Source: Planctomycetota bacterium (lineage in GTDB: Bacteria > Planctomycetota > UBA1135 > UBA2386). From it: 64,000 nucleotides of DNA. Each line of letters begins with the position of its first letter. Within the stretch, counting starts at the first letter, position 1. Made by a program: the position numbers and the translations under genes. The notes beneath the pieces were generated by a model. The model worked only from the letters and a program-made list of their open reading frames with translations, did not search any database and had not been told where the DNA came from. The stretch covers positions 682,001 through 746,000 of the forward strand of contig JADJPQ010000002.1 in the NCBI GenBank assembly GCA_016713175.1, given 5' to 3'. This document shows positions 1 to 10,230 of the stretch, piece by piece.

Positions 1-176
1 TGGCTCGTTACGTCGCCGCTGAACAGCCGTTCGACTGCGCGGGTTCCTACAAGATCGAGGGACGTGGCATCGCGTTGTTCGCGACGATCAGTTCCGCCGA
101 CCAGACCGCCATCGTCGGCTTGCCGCTGCTGCGGCTGGCGCAGGAACTGCGTGTTCTCGGCTTCGTGATCCCATAG
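1..176 (+). CDS. maf: Maf/YceF-type nucleotide pyrophosphatase, C-terminal part
   Basis: The window opens inside this gene; 57 codons remain, read from position 3, ending in TAG at 174-176. The tail carries DCAGSYKIEGRGIALF and GLPLLRLAQELRVLGF, the C-terminal signature of the Maf family. These cytoplasmic enzymes hydrolyse non-canonical or methylated nucleoside triphosphates to monophosphates. The DCAGSxKxEG block resembles the YceF (7-methyl-GTP) branch more than the dTTP/UTP branch. The catalytic N-terminal half is outside the window, so the substrate is an inference. Confidence 0.85.
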   Translation, partial: ARYVAAEQPFDCAGSYKIEGRGIALFATISSADQTAIVGLPLLRLAQELRVLGFVIP

Positions 177-192
177 CCCCCCGCCACCCGCC

Positions 193-198
193 TACACT
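193..198 (+). promoter_or_regulatory. -10-like box before the FkbM methyltransferase
   Basis: TACACT stands out in GC-rich sequence 10 bases before the start codon at 208, with AGGAG between them (200-204). No convincing -35 box is visible at the expected distance. Similar boxes lie close upstream of the genes at 18619, 52408 and 54749, which suggests short transcript leaders. This is inferred from position only. Confidence 0.35.
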
Positions 199-207
199 CA
201 GGAGCAG

Positions 208-894
208 ATGCGCCTTCGCTCCGCCTGGAAGGACTGGCGCCGCCGCCGCCAGCTCGCGGCGGCCGGCATCACCATCGAAGCGCCGATCGCCACGTTCGCC
301 GCCGGCGCGCGCAGCGGCGTCTGGGTCATCGACCCGGCCCCGCTCCACCAGCACGCCGTCGTCTACTCCTTCGGCGTCGGCGACAACATCGCCTGGGATC
401 TGGCGATGATCGAACGCTTCGGCTGCACGATCCACGCCTTCGACCCGACCCCCCGCGCGATCGAGTGGATCCGCGCGCAGACCCTGCCCAAGGCCTTCTG
501 GTTCCACCCGATCGGGCTTGGCGCCCACGACGGCAGCCAGCGCTTCCTGCTGCCGGACAAGACCCACGACGTGAACTTCCGGCCGGCGTCCGATCCGCTC
601 GCCAACGCGATCACCGCCGAGGTCCGCCGCCTCGCGACGATCGCCAAGGAACTCGGTCATGAGCACATCGACGTGCTGAAGATCGACATCGAAGGCGGCG
701 AATACGCGGCGCTGCCCGACCTTCTGGCCACGGGCCCGCGGCCGCGCCAGCTGCTGATCGAGTTCCACCACAGTCAGGACGGCATTACGTTCGCCCGCAC
801 CACCAACGCGATCGCCGCGCTGCGCCAGGCCGGCTACCGGATCACCCACATCAGCCGTCGCGGCCTCGAGTTCTCGTTCGCCCGTATGGAGTGA
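208..894 (+). CDS. FkbM-family SAM-dependent methyltransferase
   Basis: The 228-residue protein has a class I methyltransferase fold: VYSFGVGDN (residues 52-60) fits the SAM-binding loop, HAFDPTP (76-82) carries the acidic residue expected to bind the SAM ribose, and DVLKIDIEGGEY (155-166) is the hallmark of FkbM proteins. FkbM enzymes O-methylate sugars or small molecules; the substrate cannot be told here. ATG 208 follows AGGAG at good spacing. It lies 31 bases after the Maf gene and may be co-transcribed with it. Its last 40 or so bases recur at 3374-3416, so this gene end was once copied or duplicated. Confidence 0.85.
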   Translation: MRLRSAWKDWRRRRQLAAAGITIEAPIATFAAGARSGVWVIDPAPLHQHAVVYSFGVGDNIAWDLAMIERFGCTIHAFDPTPRAIEWIRAQTLPKAFWFHPIGLGAHDGSQRFLLPDKTHDVNFRPASDPLANAITAEVRRLATIAKELGHEHIDVLKIDIEGGEYAALPDLLATGPRPRQLLIEFHHSQDGITFARTTNAIAALRQAGYRITHISRRGLEFSFARME

Positions 895-966
895 ACGGGC
901 AACGGGCAGCCTGCGCGCCAAGCTGCCGGCCGTGCTGCCGCCTCAACGCCGCCTGTGACGTCGGCC

Positions 967-2343
967 CTACCGGTGCCCGACCGTGATCCTGACGGCATTG
1001 CTTGCCGTCAGCCCTGCCGCATTCGCGGCGGGATCGGTCGCAAACGCCTGCTGGTACAGCACGCAGCCGACCAACGCCGCGAGGTTCGGAACCGGCAGTT
1101 CCTGCCGCGCTCGCTGGGCCGAACCCGCCAACGGGTAGACGCTGTCCAGCGAAATGCGCAGGTGGCACCCCGGCATACCGTAGGGCGTCAGAACCAACGG
1201 CAGGAGCACCGCGCCAGCGGTGGTGTTTGACCACCCGACCACCAGGAATCCGCCCGAGTACGGCAGGTTGGTCACCTCGGTGCTCAGCGTCCCGCCGACC
1301 CACGCACGAGTCCAGTCCCTGGTCAGCCCGAGCGCTGGCTCGCCAAGGCTCCCGGCGCAGCCGTCACCGGCGCGATCGAACTCGGCCTGCGACACGGTGC
1401 CGAGTTTCCAGCCTTCGATCCACGGACCGGCCGGGTTGAACACGCAGGCCATCGTCACGCCCAGCCCCGCGTCGTAGGCCGCATGCCGCATCACACCGAG
1501 CGCCGGCGGGATCGGATTCGTCAGCACGAGCGGCTGCCACGCTGGGCCTCCATCCCACTCGGCGTGAGCGGCGACCCCCTCGGTAGCGATCAGCGTCCCA
1601 CGCCGAGAGTCGAATAACATGACATTCGGCAGCGCCTGGAAGGGCCATTGTGCGGTGCGACTGACCCAACCACCGGCGGTGTCCCATTCCCACAGATCCG
1701 GGTGGAAATCATAGAGGAAGCCATCTCCCCTGTCCGTAGCGCGGCCGAACAACACGACTTTGTCGCGACGGGCGTCGTAGGCCATGGTCAAGTAGTAGTA
1801 GGACTGCGTATCAGGCAGCACCGGACGCGGCGGCCTGCCAGTCGTTGGAATCAGCGTCCAGTTCGAGCCGTTCCACTCATACAGATCATTGCCGAGACTT
1901 GGCGAAGCGCCTCCGAAGGCGATCACGGTGCCCCGGCTTTCGTGGCCGACGAGGTGGAGGAACGACGAGATCGGAGGGAAATTGGCCCGCAACAACCAGG
2001 CCGCCCCGTCCCACTCCCAGGTTCGGGCTCGGTCGTAGCAGACTACTCGTGCACGGTCCCGGGCGAATGCCGCGCCGGTAAGCCACCCAGCAAGAGACGG
2101 CGACGCGGCCGCCACGTAGGAGTAGGATCGCTGGCCGTTCAGCATCACGCCCTCGAACGTGCTCTCTCGATCGAACAACAACAACCGGTCGCGCACAGAG
2201 TCGTAGCAGTAGCCTCCCGTGTAGGTCAGATCGGGAGCACGGTTCGGCAGCCACCGCACCTGCCCAACGGCAGAACCAGCGCTCGCCGCCACCGCAAGCC
2301 ACGCCAGCCACCTTGCGGGAGTCCTCAGAGATTGCACGCTCAT
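967..2343 (-). CDS. secreted Kelch-like beta-propeller protein
   Basis: 458 residues. The ATG at 2343 is chosen because it overlaps the stop of the upstream gene (ATGA) and begins a clear signal peptide ending near ASAGSAVGQ. The body has Kelch/galactose-oxidase-like blades of the form LWEWDTAGGW, LYEWNGSNW and TWEWDGAAW alternating with FDSRRG or YDARRD stretches. The last 90 or so residues contain PGCHLRI, LPVPN and LTASNAVRITVG, matching the C-terminal module shared with other secreted proteins in this window. Probably exported across the inner membrane; no enzymatic residues are recognised. Transcribed away from the FkbM gene end. Confidence 0.8.
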   Translation of the reverse strand: MSVQSLRTPARWLAWLAVAASAGSAVGQVRWLPNRAPDLTYTGGYCYDSVRDRLLLFDRESTFEGVMLNGQRSYSYVAAASPSLAGWLTGAAFARDRARVVCYDRARTWEWDGAAWLLRANFPPISSFLHLVGHESRGTVIAFGGASPSLGNDLYEWNGSNWTLIPTTGRPPRPVLPDTQSYYYLTMAYDARRDKVVLFGRATDRGDGFLYDFHPDLWEWDTAGGWVSRTAQWPFQALPNVMLFDSRRGTLIATEGVAAHAEWDGGPAWQPLVLTNPIPPALGVMRHAAYDAGLGVTMACVFNPAGPWIEGWKLGTVSQAEFDRAGDGCAGSLGEPALGLTRDWTRAWVGGTLSTEVTNLPYSGGFLVVGWSNTTAGAVLLPLVLTPYGMPGCHLRISLDSVYPLAGSAQRARQELPVPNLAALVGCVLYQQAFATDPAANAAGLTASNAVRITVGHR

Positions 2344-3131
2344 AGCTTCACCTGAATTGCCTGCCCGAGGCCGTTGGCTTGGATGATCACGCCCGGAGTC
2401 GCCGTCGTCGGACCGACAATGCCAGCGACAATACGAATCCACAACACACCGGAGGCGGTATCCGGGAAGTACGTGGTTTCCTGCTGATGTGCCGGGGACA
2501 TCATGTCGGCAATCGAGTTGGCCGGCGCCACCGGCACGGTGTTTCCCGGCCGGATGGACTCCTGTGGGTACGGTGGAAACTGGACGGCTCGCTCGATCCG
2601 ACTCTGGCCCGTCAGAAGGGGAACGTAGCGCTGCAACCCGACGAGCAGGGCCTCACCCGGCCGCAGCTCGGCCAGGAACAAATCGGTTTCGGGTGGCACC
2701 GGGGCGTTGCCGGTCGCATTCACCCAGTTAAGCTGATATCGGACTGAATTGGCACTGGCCGCCGGCTCCACGACGACCGCCATCTGCTTGTACGGATCCA
2801 CCAGCCACGGATCGGCATAGGTCGCAACCGTCGGACCAGGCCCCTCCGGCAAGTAGTGCAGCGTCGGTGCAGGAAAACTGTCCCCTGAGCGTCGCGGGTC
2901 TCCGTTCGCAAGTACCCGAACGAGAACTGAGACCCGAACATCCTGCTGGCGGCATCGCCGGCGGGCGTCTCGGAACCAAACAACATGAATGGGTGGTTGG
3001 TCACGATCGATGCCCCGGTCAACCACTGGAGCAGGGGAACCGTTGACGCCGGTCACTGAGACACGTACCCGCTGCGAACCCTGCGGCAGATACCGCCCCG
3101 ACACCAGGGCCTGCGCTCCCCAGAACGACAT
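2340..3131 (-). pseudogene. broken hypothetical protein gene, truncated and twice frame-shifted
   Basis: The open frame gives 263 codons from ATG 3131, but residues of roughly 30-90 read poorly. In the +1 frame the same DNA gives a convincing run including PLLQWLTGASIV, NHPFMLFGSETP and FGSQFSFGYLRTET, after which sense returns to the first frame at PAPTLHYLPEGPG. The switches lie near 3037-3050 and 2873-2885, beside short G, A and C runs. Upstream of 3131 the frame stays protein-like (LIQWVPGPIGQTFC) but has no start codon before an in-frame TAG inside the heptamer repeat. So the gene is 5'-truncated plus frame-broken, or contains assembly errors. Its stop overlaps the next gene's ATG. Function unknown. 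Confidence 0.6.
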
Positions 3132-3183
3132 GCAGAACGTCTGGCCGATCGGGCCAGGAACCCATTGGATCAGACAATCAGGT

Positions 3184-3246
3184 TGCGACCTGCGACCTGC
3201 GACCTGCGACCTGCGACCTGCGACCTGCTACCTGCGACCTGCGACG
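3184..3246. repeat. heptamer tandem repeat (TGCGACC)9
   Basis: Nine consecutive 7-base units; seven are exact TGCGACC, the seventh is TGCTACC and the ninth TGCGACG. The array sits just 5' of the broken minus-strand gene. A 7-base unit changes the reading frame with every gain or loss, so it could have helped destroy that gene's start or could act as a length-variable spacer. It is too short and spacer-free to be a CRISPR. Confidence 0.9.
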
Positions 3247-3373
3247 ACCATGGCCACTCCGTGGTTCAGGAAAATCCGGGTTCTCTCACCCTGATTGCTC
3301 TGAAGCATACCCACACCCCGACTCACGGCCAGCCCCCGAGCCGCTCAGCCCTCTGCCGGTTGCCCCGGACCGC

Positions 3374-3416
3374 CAGCCACCGCGGCCTCGAGTTCTCGTT
3401 CGCTCGGATGGAATGA
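3374..3416 (+). pseudogene. second copy of the FkbM gene 3' end
   Basis: The DNA at 3374-3416 repeats 852-894 with about five mismatches and encodes HRGLEFSFARME-stop, as against RRGLEFSFARME-stop in the intact gene. The similarity weakens quickly upstream, but the bases after the stop (GCCTGCGCGCC in both) also match after a small gap. No start codon or other methyltransferase motif precedes it, so it is a remnant, not a gene. The two copies bracket the 2.5 kb holding the two minus-strand secreted-protein genes. The rest of 3132-3464 holds only the heptamer array and no intact gene. Confidence 0.75.
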
Positions 3417-3464
3417 ACGACCGCGCGGCAGGTAGCCTGCGCGCCCACACCCCAGGAGTTCTTG

Positions 3465-4409
3465 ATGCGCTGGCAGGACCAACGACGTAGCGACAACATC
3501 GAAGACCAACGCGGCGGCGGCCCACCGCAGCGCAGCGGCAACCCGTTCGGCGGCGGCGGCGGCGGTCGCATTCACTTGCCGATGGGCCGCGGCGGCATGG
3601 GCATCGGCGGCCTGCTCGTCGTCCTGGTCATCGCCTGGTTCGCCGGCATCAACCCGATCCAACTGCTGACGGGCAACGTGCCGATGGGCGGCGGCGGCGG
3701 TCGCACGCCGTTTGGCTACGCCACGGCGCCGGACTCGATCACGCCCGTCCGCGAAACCGCCGCCGAGAAGGAACTCGCCGACTTCGTGTCGGTCGTGCTG
3801 GCCACGACCGAGGACGTCTGGCGGCAGGTCTACCGCGACGCGTTCGGCAAGATCTACCAGGAACCAAAGCTGGTGCTGTTCCGCGATGGCGTGCGCACCG
3901 CGTGCGGTTCGGCCGACTCGGCAATGGGCCCGTTCTATTGTCCCGGCGACCGCAAGGTCTACATCGACCTGTCGTTCTACGACGACCTGAAGCGGCAGCT
4001 CGGCGCGCCCGGCGACTTCGCGCAGGCGTATGTGATCGCGCACGAGGTCGGCCACCACGTGCAGCACCTGCTCGGCATCAGCGATCGTGTGCATGGCTTG
4101 CGCGCGCGGCAGAACGAAGTCGAGCAGAACCAGGAATCGGTCAAGCTCGAACTGCAAGCCGACTACTTCGCCGGCGTCTGGGCGCATCACGCCGGCAAGA
4201 AGGGCCTGATCGAAGTCGGCGACATCGATGAAGCGCTGAATGCCGCGCGCGCAATCGGCGACGACCGGTTGCAGCAGCGTTCCAGCGGCCGTGTGGTGCC
4301 GGACAGCTTCACGCACGGCACCAGCGAGCAGCGGTCGCGCTGGTTCAAGCTCGGCTACGAGAGCGGCGACCCGAAGGCGCACGATCCGTTCACCGCCAAG
4401 AAGCTGTGA
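3465..4409 (+). CDS. ypfJ: YpfJ-type neutral zinc metallopeptidase
   Basis: 314 residues. A Gly-rich cytoplasmic lead is followed by one membrane segment (about 47-60) and then the conserved zinc_peptidase domain with HEVGHH at 193-198 and the downstream ELQADYFAG that supplies the third zinc ligand. Family members (PF04228) are single-pass membrane proteins of unknown substrate. ATG 3465 is preferred over the adjacent TTG because AGGAG (3454-3458) sits six bases before it. It stands alone on the plus strand just after the FkbM remnant. Confidence 0.9.
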   Translation: MRWQDQRRSDNIEDQRGGGPPQRSGNPFGGGGGGRIHLPMGRGGMGIGGLLVVLVIAWFAGINPIQLLTGNVPMGGGGGRTPFGYATAPDSITPVRETAAEKELADFVSVVLATTEDVWRQVYRDAFGKIYQEPKLVLFRDGVRTACGSADSAMGPFYCPGDRKVYIDLSFYDDLKRQLGAPGDFAQAYVIAHEVGHHVQHLLGISDRVHGLRARQNEVEQNQESVKLELQADYFAGVWAHHAGKKGLIEVGDIDEALNAARAIGDDRLQQRSSGRVVPDSFTHGTSEQRSRWFKLGYESGDPKAHDPFTAKKL

Positions 4410-4451
4410 ACGGCGGCACCGGGTCGCCGGATCGCACTGCCGTCGCAACGG

Positions 4452-4577
4452 GTGCGCGCGAGGGACCGCGCGGTATGGACGCCGGTCGTGCCGGCGGATC
4501 CGGTGCTGGTCGGTGGCGTGCTGCACTACCAGGGCGCGGCGCTGGCGGCCGGCGCGCGACCCGGAGTGCCGCAGAGG
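4452..4577 (+). pseudogene. orphan fragment of the shared secreted-protein C-terminal module
   Basis: The frame from 4452 reads AVWTPVVPADPVLVGGVLHY then QGAALAAGARPG. This resembles the end module of the secreted proteins at 967, 8605, 18619 and 20217 (pattern W-x-PVVP, about five residues, L-x-G, then Y/F-x-QA). No signal peptide, start with a body, or following stop at the right place is present, and the frame then runs into antisense of the next gene. It is best read as the remains of a lost secreted-protein gene. Confidence 0.45.
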
Positions 4578-4610
4578 AGCAGCCAGAGCTCCTGCCCGAT
4601 TCACCGCGGG

Positions 4611-5177
4611 CTACTTGGCCCGTGCGAACCGCCGCAGGGTCATGCCGATCATCTCCTGGCAGCCCGCGCTGATCGTCGCCAGGTCGGCTTGGCGCCACTC
4701 GGCCAGGGCACGATCCGCGACTTTGCGCGCGACCTCGCTTTCGACGATCCGGTTGACGGCGATTTCCGACACCGTCGAGCCGTCATCGCGGGCCAGACCC
4801 TGAAGCCAGTGTGTCCGGTCGAGCAACAACTCGCGGATCGTCTGTTCGAGCCCCGTCACGGTGGTGGTGTCGTGGTCCAGGGCTTTGCGGATCTCGAGCG
4901 CAACCTGGCTGGCCACGGCCACCGCGACCATCTCGTCGAGGGCGTCGGCCTGAGGCTTGCTCAGCAGGGCTTGGCGCTTCTCGACCACCGACCGCAGGCC
5001 GTCGACCGAGCCGCGAAGTCGCGCATAGGCCTCGGCCTGTCGGGGCTCCATCACCAGCAAGTAGTACAGCACCAAGAACACGGCGAGACCGAAGGTGCCC
5101 ACCAACTGGACCGGAGTGGCCCATTTGCGGGGCAGGCCAGCGAAGCCGTTCTTGTGCGCCGATCGAGGTTCCGTCAT
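4611..5177 (-). CDS. single-pass membrane protein, function unknown
   Basis: 188 residues from ATG 5177, preceded by GGGAA. One clear membrane segment (about residues 24-43, VGTFGLAVFLVLYYLLVM) follows a short basic N-terminus. The rest is charged and probably helical, including RGSVDGLRSVVEKRQALLSK and repeated stretches rich in Ala, Glu and Arg, and would face one side of the membrane as a coiled or helical bundle. No known domain is recognised. It lies 68 bases after the beta-helix-like gene on the same strand, with a strong hairpin between them, so linkage in one transcript is uncertain. Confidence 0.7.
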   Translation of the reverse strand: MTEPRSAHKNGFAGLPRKWATPVQLVGTFGLAVFLVLYYLLVMEPRQAEAYARLRGSVDGLRSVVEKRQALLSKPQADALDEMVAVAVASQVALEIRKALDHDTTTVTGLEQTIRELLLDRTHWLQGLARDDGSTVSEIAVNRIVESEVARKVADRALAEWRQADLATISAGCQEMIGMTLRRFARAK

Positions 5178-5214
5178 GTCAGTTCCCGCCGTTGAGTTCT
5201 CCGATGCCAGGCAG

Positions 5215-5236
5215 GCCGGCCGCGGCTGCGGCCGGC
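5215..5236 (-). terminator. perfect 9-bp hairpin between two minus-strand genes
   Basis: GCCGGCCGC, a 4-base loop, then GCGGCCGGC. It lies 10-31 bases past the stop of the gene at 5246-6415 and upstream of the start at 5177. There is no T-run after it on the minus strand, so it is either a GC-rich terminator-like or attenuating stem, or an mRNA-stabilising end. Confidence 0.45.
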
Positions 5237-5245
5237 GCCAACGCG

Positions 5246-6415
5246 TCAGTCCCAGAGGAAGCGCTCGGGCGGCGACACCGCGATGGCGCCCGTGGGATCC
5301 AGCGTCGCGGTCTGGGCGACCAGCAGCAGGAACGGCGGTACGCCGGCGAACTGCACGGTCAGCGATCCGCTGCCGCCGTTCGACAGCGGCGTCACGGCCG
5401 CGAGGAAGCCACCCGGATCCAGCCAGACATCGCCCCAGATCGTCGGCAACGCCGGCTGCGCGAACCCGAGCAGAGTGAAAGCCACGGCAGTCGGAACGCC
5501 GGTCAAGTCGAACCGCGTCGACGAGCTGCCGGCAGTACGCGCCGACGACGTGGTCGGCACCACGTTGTTCCACACTGTCGCCGGTCCTTGCAGGCCCACC
5601 GTGCCGATCAGCCGTGTCGCCGGATCCATCCGGATCAGGCCGCCGAGCGTATCGACCGCAGCCGCGGTCGGGACGCCCCAGTCGATCGTGCTCTGGACGA
5701 GGACGCCGCCGGCCAGCGTCAGTTCGCCCTGGACCAGCTGGATGCCGTATTCGTAGTACGGCAGGCTCGCGGCAACGCCGCCCGCAATGCGGCCGCCGCG
5801 GATCGACACGGTGCCGGAGAGGATCTGCAGGCTCGGTGCGTCGTGCGGCCACCGGCCGCCGTACGGAAAGATGTCCGGCTGTGCCATCGTCACGTGCGAC
5901 GCCGTGACGATCGCGCGCGGCAGGGCGCAGCGCGTGAAGCTCACCTGGCTGCTGCCCTGGATCGCCAGGCTGCCACCGTGGTACGGTAGTCCCGGTTGCG
6001 CGATGTCCTCGAACGCGACCGGGCCGGTGCAGTTGGTGATCTGGCAGGCGCCGCCCTGCCCGAAGTCGAACCAACTGTCGGCCACCAGGACCACGCCGGC
6101 GCACTGCACGGCGGATACGCCCTGCAGGGTGCCGCCGGTGATCACGACGGCTTCGCCGACCGGCAGGCCGCTGACCGTGATGCCAGCCGTGGTCGACAGC
6201 CAGGCGCCGACGCTGGCGCCGGAGCGCAAGGCGATCCGCAGGGCGCGCTGGACGGTCACCGGCGTGTAGTTGCCGGGGAACACGTCGAGTTCATCGCCAG
6301 GGTTGGCGATGGCGATGGCATTGGCCAGGGCCCCACCTCCGCCCTGCACGACGATCGGGTTCTGCGCCGACAGCGGCGCGATGAGCAGCACGCCAAGGAG
6401 GTGGGACGTACGCAT
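5246..6415 (-). CDS. secreted parallel beta-helix-like protein
   Basis: 389 residues. ATG 6415 begins a signal peptide (MRTSHLLGVLLIAPLSAQ). The N-terminal part resembles right-handed beta-helix proteins: IVVQGGGGALANAIAIANPG then DELDVFPGNYTPVTV fits the 'probable time/place of an opening coil' seen in pectate-lyase-like folds, followed by short Gly/Val/Ile strands (VVITGGTLQGV, VSIRGGRIAGG). No catalytic residues are identified. The end (VQFAGVPPFLLLVAQT, FLWD) differs from the shared C-terminal module of its neighbours. Family-level call only. Confidence 0.7.
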   Translation of the reverse strand: MRTSHLLGVLLIAPLSAQNPIVVQGGGGALANAIAIANPGDELDVFPGNYTPVTVQRALRIALRSGASVGAWLSTTAGITVSGLPVGEAVVITGGTLQGVSAVQCAGVVLVADSWFDFGQGGACQITNCTGPVAFEDIAQPGLPYHGGSLAIQGSSQVSFTRCALPRAIVTASHVTMAQPDIFPYGGRWPHDAPSLQILSGTVSIRGGRIAGGVAASLPYYEYGIQLVQGELTLAGGVLVQSTIDWGVPTAAAVDTLGGLIRMDPATRLIGTVGLQGPATVWNNVVPTTSSARTAGSSSTRFDLTGVPTAVAFTLLGFAQPALPTIWGDVWLDPGGFLAAVTPLSNGGSGSLTVQFAGVPPFLLLVAQTATLDPTGAIAVSPPERFLWD

Positions 6416-6423
6416 TGGTCGGG

Positions 6424-6438
6424 ATTCTAGACTAGTCT
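6424..6438 (-). promoter_or_regulatory. -10 box TAGAAT with adjoining palindrome
   Basis: On the minus strand TAGAAT (5 of 6 match to TATAAT) lies at 6429-6424, eight bases before the start codon at 6415. It abuts a perfect 10-base palindrome AGACTAGTCT (6429-6438), a plausible repressor site. No good -35 box is seen. The AT content is unusual for the region. Confidence 0.4.
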
Positions 6439-6583
6439 GGCGCTGGCAGGTCGCCCACCGGGGAACGAAACCATCGCCTGCCGGGCCACTCCCCGGCCGT
6501 GGATCGGCACCGGCGAACGGCAGCAAACCGCCGGCCCCCGCAGCACAGCCGGGTCGCCGGGCCGCGGGTTCCCATACCCCCCG

Positions 6584-6611
6584 TTGACCCCATCGCCGCC
6601 TTCGCGACAAT
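6584..6611 (+). promoter_or_regulatory. sigma70-like promoter for typA
   Basis: TTGACC (6584-6589), 16-base spacer, GACAAT (6606-6611), giving a leader of about 65 bases before the typA ATG at 6684. Each box differs from consensus at one or two positions. Confidence 0.45.
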
Positions 6612-6683
6612 CCTTCGCCCGCATTCGCGGCCGACTTCCACGACCCCGAACCGTCGCCCGCCACCCCGCGCCACCGAAACCGC

Positions 6684-8522
<1,839 letters not shown>

Positions 8523-8604
8523 CCGGCCGGCGCAACTTCATCGCCGCTTGGCGCGATCCTCGGCGCGCATGGCATGATGCCGGCCTCTTCTCTCCGGAGG
8601 CTCC

Positions 8605-10230
8605 ATGCACTGTCTGCGGCACTGTGTTCCGTTCCCGCTTCTCGTCGCCGGGCTGCTGGCCCAGGTGCAATCCGAGGTCGAACCCAACGACAGCCAGGCG
8701 ACGGCCAACGCCACCGCGTGCGGCGTGCACGTCGAAGCCGCGATCGGCGTTGCCGGCGACCAGGACTGGTACACGTTCACGCTGGCCCAGCCGGCACTGG
8801 TCACGGCGGTGATCAACCCCGGTCCCGACGGCGCCAACACCGACACCATCGTGTCGATGTTCGACAGCGCCGGCGCGATGCTCGGCCAGAACGACGACGA
8901 GAACCGGGTGTGGCTGTCGGTGCTGCAGCTCGACCTGGCGGCCGGTACCTACGCCGTGCGCGTCCGCCACTTCGGCGCGGCGGGCACTGGCACCTACTCG
9001 CTCGATCTGCAGTGCGGCCCGGCCGGCGGCGGGCTGGTCGACGTCCAGGAAGCCAGCGAACCGAACGGCCCGATCGGCAACGGCACGCCGTCGACGATCG
9101 CCTGCGGCCAGCGCGGTGTCGGCACGCTCGGCACCGGCGACAGCGACTGGTGGACGTTCACGCTGGCGACGCGCGCCTTGATCCGCGCCGAGACCGGCAT
9201 CGGTCTGTCGGGCACGTCGAGCCTCGACACGATCCTGTACGTGCGTGACCAGGCCGGCGCGCAGCTGGCGTTCGACGACGACAGCGCCCCCGGCAACTGG
9301 TCGATGATCCTGATGGTGTTGAGCCCGGGCACGTACCACCTCGATGTCCAGGGTTACGCCGGCGCCAACGCCGGCACCTACACGTTGGCGCTGACCTGCA
9401 CCGATGCCAGCAACGCGCTGCCGGAACTGGCCGAACCGAACGGCAACCCGAATCAGGGCGGCTCGCCGAGCGTCACCGCGTGCGGCCTGATGGTCGAAGG
9501 CGAGATCTTCCCCGGCGGCGACTCCGACTGGTACATCCTGATCGTCACCGGCGACACGTTCCTGCTGGCGGAGAACTGGCCGGGCGGCCTCACGCCGAAC
9601 GGCGGCCCGATCGGCGATCCGTTGGTGCGCCTGTACGACAGCGGCTTCCAGCAGATCGCCAGCGACGACGACAGCGGCCCCAACCTGCTGAGCCGCATGC
9701 AGACGTTCATCCCGGCCGGCACCTACTACCTCGAGATGGTCGGCTTCGGCACCGCGACCGGCAGCTACCTGATGACGCTTCGTTGCAATGGCGGCGCGCA
9801 GGTGCAGATGTTCGCCGGCACTGCGTGCCCTGGCACCGGCAACACGTTGCCCGGGTATCAGGTCCGCCCGTACGAGATGCCGCTGGTCGGCACCACCTTC
9901 GTCGCCGACTTCTTCCAGACGCCGGCGAACGCCGCGGTCATCGCCGTCATGGGCTTCGATCGGACCCGCAGTGGCAGCGGCCTGCCGTTGCCGTTCGATC
10001 TTTCGCCCTTCGGCGCACCCGGTTGCCTGATCGCGATCGATCCGGTGGCCACCAACCTGCTGTTCGCCGGCGCCAACGGCCGGGCGAGCTGGGCGCTGCC
10101 GATCCCGATGGTTCCGGCGATCGCCGGCACGTTCTTCGGTCAGCAGGGCGTGGTGCTCGACGCCACGGCCAACACGCTCGGCCTGACGACGACCGACTGG
10201 GCGTTCGGGTTGACCGGCATGCGGCTGTGA
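8605..10230 (+). CDS. secreted protein with three PPC-type beta-sandwich repeats
   Basis: 541 residues. The start at 8605 follows GGAGG (8596-8600) and gives a signal peptide ending near LLAQ. Three repeats of about 130 residues each open with EPNDSQ, EPNGPIG or EPNGNPN and contain GDQDWYTFTL, GDSDWWTFTL or GDSDWYILIV and a closing GTYxLxVxxxG motif. These are bacterial pre-peptidase C-terminal (PPC) domains, usually found in exported enzymes and adhesins. After them comes a Cys-paired stretch and the shared C-terminal module (FGAPGCLIAID, WALPIPMVP). No protease domain is present, so a structural or binding role is more likely. Confidence 0.85.
   Translation: MHCLRHCVPFPLLVAGLLAQVQSEVEPNDSQATANATACGVHVEAAIGVAGDQDWYTFTLAQPALVTAVINPGPDGANTDTIVSMFDSAGAMLGQNDDENRVWLSVLQLDLAAGTYAVRVRHFGAAGTGTYSLDLQCGPAGGGLVDVQEASEPNGPIGNGTPSTIACGQRGVGTLGTGDSDWWTFTLATRALIRAETGIGLSGTSSLDTILYVRDQAGAQLAFDDDSAPGNWSMILMVLSPGTYHLDVQGYAGANAGTYTLALTCTDASNALPELAEPNGNPNQGGSPSVTACGLMVEGEIFPGGDSDWYILIVTGDTFLLAENWPGGLTPNGGPIGDPLVRLYDSGFQQIASDDDSGPNLLSRMQTFIPAGTYYLEMVGFGTATGSYLMTLRCNGGAQVQMFAGTACPGTGNTLPGYQVRPYEMPLVGTTFVADFFQTPANAAVIAVMGFDRTRSGSGLPLPFDLSPFGAPGCLIAIDPVATNLLFAGANGRASWALPIPMVPAIAGTFFGQQGVVLDATANTLGLTTTDWAFGLTGMRL

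Noticed and set aside
3184..3246. Possible CRISPR array
   Set aside because: Units are 7 bases with no spacers; it is a simple tandem repeat.
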